Below, piece by piece: positions 27,501-39,135 of a stretch of DNA of 64,000 nucleotides. The position numbers were made by a program, and so were the translations under genes. A model generated the notes under the pieces. That model made no database searches and had not been told where the DNA came from. It was given only the letters and a program-made list of their open reading frames with translations. How positions within the stretch are numbered: the first letter of the stretch is position 1; each line of letters starts with the position of its first letter. This stretch comes from Parelaphostrongylus tenuis (taxonomy: Eukaryota; Nematoda; Chromadorea; Rhabditida; Metastrongylidae), in the NCBI GenBank assembly GCA_019055375.1, contig JAHQIW010006948.1:1-64000 (forward strand). The letters run 5' to 3'.

Positions 27501-30500
27501 TCTTCCGACCATCTACTGTGCTAACTTTTGTAATTTCGTCATGATTTCAGTCTCCTAAGCTTTTCAATCACATATCTTCATTATGATTATGAAATTCTCC
27601 TCATTACCGTCAAATATTATTCTGGCAGCCGCTGTTTAGATCCGCCGCTTATCGGTTTTGTCAATTTTTTTTATTTGATCCATTTCTTGACTTCATCATT
27701 TTCTAGTCGATTTTGAAAATTTGGAAGTCCTCTAAAGAACATGTTTCACTGACATATCGTAGGCAGAAGCTTCCTCATCCAATATTCTTTTATCTAAACC
27801 AATGTTTCATCATCGAAGGGGATATTGCAGGGGCTTAGTAAATCAGTTAATCAGAAAGTGATTTGATGAACGACACACTGACCCTTCCCAACTCTCTCTT
27901 GCAATCAGTTAGCTGAACGCCTAGGGAATGCCTAGGAGCTCGACCACCCCTTGAATTGCAACAAGAGTTGCCTTGATCAGGATTCTACGACATCCATTAA
28001 GATAGCGTAAGACCTAAGCAGCCTGAGCAACACGTGAATTATTCGAAGACCTTGTAGAGTATGAATGTGCGATTAAGTGCAAGATGAACTTTGTTCGGCA
28101 CACTAAATTGTAATTCTCACATTTTATCATTTATTTGAACCGTATCACAGTTTTTATCTACTAAGCGAGTTCCAAAACTTATAGCATCCAATCTGTCTCT
28201 TCACGTTCCCCGCTGTTAAAGAATTTCCTTTCTTCGTGAACGTCGTGCAATAATGACTGAGTTTGCAATCTCGAGGGTCGCCAGGCTGGCACGTTTCGTG
28301 AGCGTTAGTTGTCAATCATCAGAGTGAGAGGGGTGAGGGAGGGAAGGAGAGGGAGGGGGAATTGGGAATAAGCCTCGCGTCGCGCCTCTCCAAGCATTAC
28401 TAGCCACTTGGCCACCGTATCACGGTTCACGAAAAATAAAACCATGACATGAAGAATGGATATTTTATTTTTCTTTTGCTATTTTATCTTTATGCAGTGT
28501 TTCGGAAATCGCCCTCAGTTGCCCGTCAAACTCCTGACAATTCACAATTCCTTGTGGAGCTATAGTACAGTGGTAGGATTTAGAACAAAAAAACATCGGT
28601 TGATTGCCGACCAATCACTGACGAGTAAAAATAGTTCAAAATTCTTTCCGGGAGCGCGTGCTGAACCGTTGCACTATTGGGTAGTGTGCAAAGCGGGCGC
28701 TGGTAGTGCAGCGGTAGAGTAGCGCTCTCGGAAAGAGTGAGATCTGGGTTCAAGTCCTAGCTGACGCAAGTGTTTTTGCACACCACTCTACACTACTGAA
28801 TATATTGCAACATCATAACACCATAAATAAAATGAGTTCTGACTGATTCAGAATTACTTTTACCTTCTTTACCTGGAAGACAAAGGCCGATCATGTTGAT
28901 GTTCAGTGCTGGCGGCTGTCGTGACACCGTTGCGCTACATGCAGTCGACGATGTTGATGATGGCGGTAGCTGTGACCATAATCTTCATTTTCCTTATCAC
29001 GTAAGTTTTCCCGTTTAGCGACGACGACCACGTACATATATAAAAGAAGACCTCAAAGAGAGACGGGCACCAGTTATGGCAAAAACTGTAGAAGCTGAGA
29101 AGAGCATTCGCAAAGCCCACCGGAGCTTCGTTACAAGACTAAGATGATTGAACTCCGACGCCCTGACGGGACATTTACAGCTTCTATAAGGGCAATGGGG
29201 AAAATCATCCACCACTACTACTTGGATCTCTTTAGCATGTCCTCTTACCGTTATGAAATGAAAGAGTATTGATTAGTCGTTCCACTGTTTTTCCCTTTCA
29301 AAATCCCACACGCTCTTTCGTCCTTGAAAAGTCGTACAACACCTTATTCAAAGAGGATAAGACCGTAATACCTGAAAACAAACCTCCCACTAGCTCTCAT
29401 TTACGTACTGACTCGGTCCTTCATTCATTACCTGTCAGATTGTGAAGTTCTCATTAATGGAACAAACAGCAAAATCGTGTTGGTGCTCAAAAGAAGTCAC
29501 GGCATCGGCAACTGTCACCCAGTCTGCTTGCTGTCCGTCGTTTTTAACTCTTCACTTGAATCGTTCTAATACCCAATGATGTAGCCAGAAGTGGCCTCTT
29601 GGTACCTGTAGTCGGTTTTGATAAGAACAAAGTCGTAAGATCCTAAAATTCTATATTACAACGCACCCATTAATGATTCACTACCTCTCTCAGTAAAATA
29701 TAGGGATGTTAAATGCCATGTGAACCACGAAAGTTTACCATTCGCCGAGGTCACTCGTAATTGATTTTTTTTGTGAGATTGAGGTGTCAAGAGATATCTC
29801 TAACCACGGTAAGAGGAACACTTGAATAAACTACGAAAACCATTGTCCATCAACAACACTGAGAAATACTAGAAGACACATACCTCTACTTCTGTGCAAC
29901 AAAATCTAGCAACTGAACCAACAATTGCTTCCCATGTGTTCTAAGCATAGGTTTGGTGATGAATTTTACGGCATGCTTGAAGACGTCTAATTTTTAAAGT
30001 TTTGTTGCCGTGTTCATCTACATTGGTGGACGAAGGGAAGCAAAAGGAGTGAAATGGTATCAACTTTTTACGACAGGCGACACACACTTTACTGGTGAGA
30101 AGTCTAAATTATGGAAGGAATTTTTCTGTTAAAATCACGTAAATAAAAAAAAAAGCTTTTATATTGCAGAAAAGTCTTCCACTGGTATTTTGTCAATTCA
30201 GAATCTTTTAACGTTTATTTTTGCGATGTTTTTATATAGTACACGTCCATCTGTGGACTTGGGTATGACTAGAGTAACTCAAAAGGTCGCCACCTTTCTG
30301 GGGTAAACCCAGTTCTCAAAACGACAGACATGTGTCCATCTACGAGGTTCTTTGAGTTGCATGCCCGACTTTTCGATGCAGACATAAGTTCTGAGCGTTT
30401 GTAATTAAGAAAAACTTCCTTAATTATCAACGACTGGTTACATCGAGGAGTGCATCCGTTTCTGGCAACTCCTCTGGCCATAGGTTGGACTTGCACACCA

Positions 30501-33500
30501 GCCACACCATCTTAAGAGATGATGTCTGCAAGACATTTATGGTCATGGAAAAAGACTAGGAACTCTCTGGAGAAAAACCATGGGATGATATGGATTTCTG
30601 GAATCTCAAGAGTATAAAGACGGCGCCGTGGCCGAGCGGTTGTGATGCGCGTCACGACGTTCCAGAGACCGATCCCCACCCCTAACACTCTTCAGCAGTC
30701 AACAAAACGTTTTATGGAAGGTCATAGCCAGGCTATCCTGGAAATTGCAAGCAGACATGTTCAACCAGTACTTTACGACGTTCAAAAAGGAGACAAGAAA
30801 ACGATTGAATGGTAAAAAAATACTGAGATCCACACAGTGAATAAAAAATACCGTGAAAACAGATCAAATAGTATGCTAAAAATGTGGATTTATGATACCG
30901 TGCTCCTTCAGTGATCGACGAAGTCGTCTTCTAACAGAAGGTGCATAGAAACAGTACATGCCAACAAAGGACGAAAACACCTGAAAATGTATTTTTCAAT
31001 AAACAATAATAGTATTGATAGTAAATGGTAATAATGTTGTCCTCAAACTTTTGTCAAAGTAGTTGATAGAACTGACTTTTTTCTTGCAAAAGAGCACATT
31101 TTTGCAATGTTTGTCGAATAAACAACTGAGATTTGTTGATCCTAGAAAGATTTTTCAGCACCGAATCTTAGTGAGTTCGACTCGACGTCGTTGTTCTCCT
31201 TACACGATCGCCTCATCGACGCGCGACCGAGCGTCGTACGCGCTCTTGGCGATCGACTGATCGCGCGTAACGCTCGATATCCGGTCGTTGTCTTCTGCAC
31301 TGTGGTGATGATCTTTGCCATCTGGGGTTGTATGAACATTAAGTAAGTGTTTACTAGTCGTGACCAACAGCAAGATGCTGTAAAAGTCCGTAAAAAAGGA
31401 TAATTTGAGATCAAATGACACCACATGGTATTCAGCAGTTATTTAGAGTGGACTTGCGTGAGGAAAACTTCTTGCCATCCACATCGCCAGCTCGTTGTTT
31501 CCTTGAAGGATATCGAGAATTATTTGGAAAAACCACGCAGTTCCTCGAGGTTTGCAATACGAATCATAGTATTACTACCTCTCTATATTACAAGTTATCA
31601 TTTGCAAAAACCTTCCAAGGAAAATAAATCTGAATAGGACGTTGAATTAACCCATTGGAAACAACAGAGACACGCCGCCACTCCCGCTTTCCCACGAACG
31701 GCGAGCAGCCCGTTGTGCCGAGTGGTTACTTATGCCGCGCGCTGTGAGGCGGGGCTGATGACGTGTTCTCTCGTACCCAGTAGGTTAATTACTCCTAATT
31801 AGGAAGAAGGAAAGAAAAGGTATGAAGGTGCCTGCAAAGAATTCACTCATCTAGGTAGTTATCGATGATGCGATAGAATACGACGTGGAAGAAATCCGTG
31901 ACTCTATTCTTGAGCTATTGGATAGCGCTGTAGTATGTTTGTTCTGTTTTGTTAATATTGGTGTTATTTTTGGTCAACTTCACTGGCTTATTATGTCACT
32001 TACAAAGATATAGAATTCAGATCATAAATTCAAACGCTGGCACTGTTGTGATTGTTTTTCTTTCTCCTCGTTTTTCTCACTTTAAAAATTTTTTGTTTAT
32101 AGAAACAGTTTTGTCTATCTCCGTGGTTTCCCTTGAAATTATTGCAAACGTTAACTCTATTCAATGGTTGATTACTGAACCCATTATTCACTGTCTTGAT
32201 ATCCTGAGTCCTCTTTTGCTCAGGATGGTTTTATTTCCACCAAATCGAAAACTCATTTTCTCACGTACCTACTAAGTTTATTGATCTCCCTTCGGTGTAG
32301 GATATCGTAAGATCATTCAACTGAAAAGCACTCAGTATCAGATTTGTGCCAATAATATTTGAGAATGCTGTGTTGGCCCACTTAATTTATCTATTTAGAG
32401 CGCTGGATATGCTTCCCGAGCCATAAGTTGGCTTTCCGAATTTGTTAAGTTTGAGAAGAATACAATCTATGATATTAATGAAGTGAGTCTGTTATAAAAC
32501 TCATGCTAAGACATCTCTCACAATCCTTAACATCTTACAAAACATCAGTAGTTGCAAGTTATTAACTTGTTTCAACATTCGATACTGGACTGTTTGCACG
32601 GTTTTAGAACTTTCGAATCATAGGTGCAATCTGCAACAATTTAGATTTTGAATGTCTTTAGGACACCTTCGTACCGGTAGTGAATCTCGTGTTTCTCGAA
32701 ACGGATCCCTACAAGCGATTCGCTTCAGACATCTCATTTGATCGGCATCAAACTCAAATCGTTCGATCAAGAATGTATCTCGAGCTCACATCAAAAGGTG
32801 TTAATGAACGGTACGCAGTATTTTCATGCAGTACTAATTGGCTGAAAACGGCTCAATACACGCTTTCTGTAGATAAAATCTTTCAAGCGTCTTTTTTTCT
32901 GCTTAAACTGTTATACTCGCTCATGGCTAACATCCTGTAGTTCTCCCTTTGCTGTCGCATGTTCGACAGTATCCATAAGGAAGACTCTTCCAGGGTGGCA
33001 CTAGTTCAGTTGCTATTGACAAAGTCTCGCGAGTTTCGTCTTCCTGTTTCCATTCGAGCGCCCTTCACCATGTCACTCAAGCACGACATTTCGGTGAGGA
33101 TCTTCATATTCATCGTTACTTTAGATTTTAATCCGTCGTAGGACTTATAGCTAATATTCTTTTGGTAGACTATTTATATCATCTATATTGAATTATTTCT
33201 AGTAAACTTAAAATAAAGTAAGAGGATTATTCCCACAAATATGTATTACTGCGATCACGCAGATAAGGATATCGATCAGCTTGAAAATAGATTACTAAAT
33301 ACTTTATGTGCCAAACTATCTTCCACGTTATCAAGCGAGGACAAGTTTTTATGGTCCATTGATGTTATCGGATTTCTTATCTAAAATGTCTTGATAGAAA
33401 AAAGATCTCTGCGGCTGTTTAAGAGAAAGGTTGATGTCATACTACGGTCTAATCTACTGTAGAGCTATTATAAGAGACCGCAATCGCAAAAAAGATTAGT

Positions 33501-36500
33501 TAAGTAGTATTTCGATATGAGATTTTCGACAACTACTGCTCAGATGTTGCGCGGGTATCTTACAAAAATATCAATACATTGTCTTCTTTCAGGTTCTATC
33601 AGCTAGTTTTCTTGTAGTTGGCGTCGCTTTGGTGTGCCTTTTTGTTTTTTCGCTCTTTCTTCTCGGTCAGCCGGCTCTTACGTTTATCCTCGTTTTCACT
33701 GCCGTAGCTGGTGAGTCAAGTTTACATTCCTTTGCTATATAAATGAATTATCCTAAGTTTTCCATGCTATTCACATCTTTTCGTAATGTAGAATCTTAGC
33801 TCTCACTTGTGAGATTTGCTGGATTAATTTTTGTTTCTTTCATCAACAAATTGTGTTTTTGTTCCGAATCAGTGTATGAATAAATACATTAGTGTTGATG
33901 TTGGCCGTTTCAGTTTTGATGGAAACAGTTGGCTACGCAACTCACTGGGGTGTGCCGATGAACGTCGTCACAGTCACCGTCGCGATATCAGGTAACGAAG
34001 CTGCAAAAAAGGATTACTCCAACGGTCCTTCACTGGTCAATGCTATCAGAGCTACTCATGCTCAGCATCATGAACTTTACATAGTGATTAACCCGTTGAG
34101 TCCCACGTTGCTTTTTCACGCGACAGGCGGCGAATCACGCCGCCAGCATAGCGCGTTACAGTGATAATGTGATAGTTTCCTAAAAAAAATGCAAATTTTT
34201 ATACCACTGAAAGGAGCTTGGGTGTTAGTAAATGATTGAATACGATAGATTAGGCTTTAGCAAGACTACTTCTGGTGGAACAGTATCACAACAATTGCAA
34301 GACATTAAAGTGTTCGTCAAAATGATATTGCACATTGGAACAAGATGCCAATTCGTCTGTATTTCGGAGCAACGTTTTGTTATTTATGGACTGTGGGAGT
34401 TGAGAATCCTGAGGAGATGTAGAAGAGACTTTCTTTCTACGTCTTATGGGCAGTGAATTCTCATAATGTTGCGTCATACGCTAGAACATTATTCGTCAAT
34501 TATACTAGCGAAAAACCCGTTGTAAAGTTGAAAAGAAAATCGCGTTAGCAAAAGGTATCTTCTTATGTTGAGTGAACGTAACATCTTCTAGAATTGGACT
34601 AAAAAAAAGAATCGGAAAAGCGAAAGGTTTTGCCGGGACAGCGAAGAAAATCTGGATTGAATGCTAGAAGTACTGAGATCCACACAGTGAAAAAACACGA
34701 TGTGAAGACGGATCATTAAAGTGTAGAGTGCTCAGAGAACGCACTGTAAAGGACTCTTTACTAATCAAGCTTGGCATTGAGTTGTGAAATTTTCAACCTA
34801 TCAAACGGCTGCGAAAAACTGGATAAGAAACAACTGTTTGCAACACGTGTTGATAATGTGTTCATTCTCGAGAGGACGTGGTTTTTCGTTGAAGCATGGA
34901 GAATTTTTCGACGCAGGAGCATGTTTTTATTGAAATTATCCTTATGTAAATCTTTTCTGTAATATTCCATCATTTAGTGACAATGACACTTTCTCAGAAC
35001 CTCATTATAGCAAATAAGTTCGGTACTTTTCCGTTAGCCAAGCACCATTTCGACCCATCAGAAAAGCTTATTTTGCTCTTGTTTTTGATGACTAAGTAAT
35101 CATTCGATAGCTTGAATCAAAAAAATTGAAACGGTATAATCTATCTTAAAAAGCATTCTTATTGCGCGAAAGATCAGAAATAATATCTTGTTTCTCATTC
35201 AAAGATTTCTCGCTGACCAAAGCTTTCCTTTGGAGTTTTAGTGCTGATCGATAGATTAAATTTTGAAAATTCCAATGATCTATTTGGTTTTGAATATCGA
35301 CCTGGTATCACGCTGTAGCAGCGAAAAGAAGATTGTGCATCTCAAAACTGGAGAAAAAGCACTAAGAGCGGAACCCAATTTTCTTTTGCTTGTTATGAAG
35401 CACTTAGAAGTCAGTTAATGAGACAAAAACATTATTGAAATCCTTGAATTTTGGCCTATCGTTTGGTATTTCAATCTCTAGGAAAAAAGATCCTGATTAG
35501 CAAGAAATCTTTTAATGAGAAACAAGTTATTTTTTTGCTCTTTCGACGCAATGACAAGGCCTTTTTGAAATCAAAATGCACCATTCAAAATTTTTGATTT
35601 AAGCTATCGATTGCCTATTTGAACATCAAAAACGATCTAAAAATTCATTTTTTTTTCAATGGATCGCAGTGAAGAGAGGATAGTTGGAGTTGTCTATTTC
35701 TTGCGAAACCCAATCTTCTCTTGGCTGCTGTATCATAATATTAGGCTCATTATTAGAACCAAATTAACCATTGAAATTCTTAAAACTCGGTCTATCGATT
35801 GATTGGTAAAACTCCAAAGGAAAAGCTTTGAACAGCGAGAAATCTTTGAAAGGAAAACAAAACATTATTTCTTCTCTTTCGGCACAATAACAAGGCTTTT
35901 TGGGAGATGCAATGTACCCTTCAAATTCTTTTGATTTAAGCTATCGAATGATTAATTACTCGTCAACAACAAGCGCAAAATAAGCTTTTTCTGAAGGGTC
36001 GAAATTGCGCTTGGCTAACGGAAAAGTGCCATAAGTTCTTATATTTTCAATGCAGTAGTGTCAATACAGTCGTTCGCTGCTGGGCGTCGCGCGGCAAGGC
36101 AATTATTGGCCTCTTTAGGAACATGCTTGATAATGATTTTTGACTAAGGACGAAGTGTACCGCCCTATTGACAAGACTGTCAAGGTCGAAACACGTGTAT
36201 CGGGCTCTGTAAGGTGCCCTATAAGTGGCTTAAAAAGTCATTACTAGGCATATTGAATTTGAGCATGGTCTTAAGAAAACACTCGAAACGAAAGGCCTCT
36301 AGGAACAAGTGGGACTCAACGGGTTAAGTGTCTCAAAGAATGAAATACTAAGGTAAATAGGTGGCGGATTTTATTCGGGCCACTACTAAGGGAATGTCGT
36401 GCTCCATGTCAGCTGGTGTAAACCAGATGCGATGTAAAGTCATTTTAGATGGAAAGGGTTGAGAAAATTCACAATTTGACAAGGCAGTATATTAGCTTAA

Positions 36501-39101
36501 GCATCTACTGCGTAGTTAGAGTACCTTGTAATGCACATGGCCTCTTGTTCATCCTCAATTCGAATGTAGCCAAGCCATAATTGCTCTTGTTAATTGCTCT
36601 GTAAATCACTAAAAAATAAATTAATTGGTCTTGTAAACTGCTGCCGTATTTATCTGGGAGAGTAGAAACACCCACTTGAGATATCACTGGCTTACCAGAA
36701 ATCACTTTCAATTGTGGTCAAGTATGCATTCAGTCTCTTGAACTCAGTCTCTACAATGCTACGAATCAAATGCGCAACGCATTACCCAGGGAATGAAGAC
36801 CAAACCCTCCAGTCTTTACATATTAGCTTACTGAGGACGGGTGATGATCAGTGAATCACTCACCAATTCGCTAGTGCATATTTTCAATACGGTATACCGC
36901 TGTTCTCGTGAGGGAATCCGGTTTATTCATTTTAAATTCACTAGTGTTCTTTGGATTTCAAAGATAAGGCAAAACAGCGACAGAACAAAGATCAAAAAAT
37001 AAAGAAGTAAGCACAATTAGAATGTCAGTCATTGTTTGCGAACAAACTCATCACTTTTTTCATCTCCCAACGTCAAGTTTCGAGATTCGGAAAAAATTTC
37101 GGAAAAATCCATCGGAATTCATCCATTATGTCAATGAAATGAATACATACACATACATACTCATGCAAAATCTACATGGTAATAAGTTTTTCCTACAATT
37201 TTTCTTAAAGGATTTCAGCGAACATGGTGGCATCAGTGGTTGCTATGGCGTTCGGCTTCAGTTATTCCGTATCCGGAAAGCAACAAATGCGTGCTGGAGT
37301 ACGGATTCAGTACACATTCCAGGTACGGCGGTGTTAAAAACTTGCTCTGCTCAGTATTAAGTAATAAATAGGAGTAGTCTCATCCGGAAAGTTCTATTGT
37401 CGGACTGAAGTGATCAAATAGTTTTGCATTACGTTCATGTTTTAAGCAGCGCATCGATTAACCCATTCTGAACGAACCATTTCCTGCTTTCTCCTCAAGC
37501 TTTTGATAATTATATGATAACTCAAATTTTGGCGATTTCAAAAATATATCTGGATTTTGAAGGCGCCTTTTTGGCTCTGTAGCAGTTTCACCTTTGGCAA
37601 GCACGTTTGCTCAGCTAGGGTTTGTGAATTCTTATTGCAAGCGTGTAAGCTCTTATGCGATAGCGTGGAAAACGGCGATTCGGATCTTGGCTTGGTTCAC
37701 GAAAAGGTTGTCACGAAAAAAAAAATGATATCACGTTTCACACTGAGAGCAAAAGCATGCGATCATATGAAGAAAATTGTCATATATCCGAATTCAGAAG
37801 AAATCCAAAAATTCCTCTGAAGCGGGGTAAAAATGATGAGATAAATAAAAAAAAATTACACCCTTTGGACGTCAGTTTTCTCTGAGCTTTGGAGAAGATT
37901 TTAGCTGTATGTGTTAGTTCTCGTTGTATCGCTTTATAAGTATCATCCTCTTATTTCCATTTCATACAGCCAAATAAATGAGCGCATGTGGCGCAGTGGT
38001 TAGAGGTGCTCTGCGTCGCACACGAGGTCAATGGTTCGATCTAGCGCTCGTGACTCACTAAGCCTTCTATCCCTGCAAGGTTGGTAAGCTGCGACCAGGC
38101 GGGTCTCAGACTTCTCTGGGAGGATAAGCAGCACTGACTAGGTTCAGCGGGAGACTACCACAAGTCATTGTAAAGGCCAGTATGCATTCAGTCACCTCAA
38201 ACGATGTTAAAAATTGCAGACGAACGCATGGCGCATCCCTCAGAGATTGATTGATGCCGAAAGCTTTATCCTTTTTATCCCTTGTAGCCAAATAAAATGA
38301 ATTGAATTATCTGTGATGCTCAGGCAACAACAGATTAATCATTCGAAGATACATGCCGTCCCGAATGGCTTAACTGAGAAGTGGTCTGCGTCTCCATCAA
38401 ATCCTTGAAAAAGCATCTTATAAAAAGCTCAAATTGAGTTATTCCACAACGGCCATTACACGCTCCACTCGCTGACCTTTCCCACTGATCAGTGGATATC
38501 GTATGGTCACATACTTACTTCAAAGACTCTTATTTAGGCAACGTTTTTGCCAATGATATTCGCCTGTCTCGTGCCTGTGATCACCTATTTGCCACTGTTT
38601 GCTGTCGACGCACCGATTATCATTCACATTTGGAAGATACTCGTTACAAATTCGGCGGCAACACTAATCCACTATGTCTTCTTCATTCCGAAGTATGTTC
38701 TTCTGTTGATAGAGAATTTACGAAAAATTGGTTTTCTCTTCATACTCATCCCAAATTTTTTGAAGCTACTGTGTTTGTTTTACAGAGAGACGTTGTTCTG
38801 CTGCAGCACTTTTCCTTTACTTTCATTTCCGTCGTCTTACCTTACTACTGCTTCTCTTCAGCGTTGATGCAAAATACAGACTTTCGCAGCTCTTTGATAT
38901 TTTCCTTCTCTAGACATGAATGAAAGGATTTTCATGGGCGAAATGGGTTATTAGTGGGCAAAATTCGTATTTTTCAAAGAAATGAGGGATGTGGAGCCGA
39001 GAGAGAGCGCTAAGGCAGACACGCAGAGAGACAGAGAAAAACGGAATCAGACAGGAACGGAAACAAGGGCAGGAAGGGAGAGCGAGAGTAGGAAGGAGGT
39101 T

Positions 39102-39135
<34 letters not shown>

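Larger units (their letters stand above)
24572..28906 (+). other. Intron 12, 4.3 kb
   Basis: Contains the near-perfect hairpin 25651-25842 and family C copy 2 (28643-28800). The stretch 26000-28600 shows nothing recognisable. Confidence 0.5.
29001..31158 (+). other. Interval with the unresolved linker exon
   Basis: Exon 13 ends in phase 2 and exon 14 starts needing phase 1, so at least one exon of length 3n+2 must lie here. The 53-bp candidate is 29704-29756. Also contains SINE A copy 4 (30621-30868). The open stretch just after a TTTAG at 29018 reads RRRPRTYIKEDLKERR but is in the wrong phase. Confidence 0.45.
33992..37218 (+). other. Intron 21, 3.2 kb, filled with inverted repeats
   Basis: Holds a K-type GC-rich repeat (34090-34165), a SINE A tail (34650-34720), the large fold-back element F (35018-36045) and a family E copy (36140-36260). 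No exon seen. Confidence 0.5.

Noticed and set aside
28690..28765. Functional tRNA gene at the family C core
   Set aside because: The stem is imperfect, U33 is replaced and the sequence recurs with tails and inverted flanks, so it is a tRNA-derived repeat.
29001..29018. 18-bp intron followed by RRRPRTYIKEDLKERR
   Set aside because: Too short to be spliced, and the phase after exon 13 does not lead into that frame.
29472..29568. Possible linker exon reading KIVLVLKRSHGIGNCH
   Set aside because: The phase at the start fits, but no usable donor gives the phase exon 14 needs.
37557..37820. 87-codon + frame in intron 22
   Set aside because: Lies in AT-rich repeat sequence related to element F; no splice fit.
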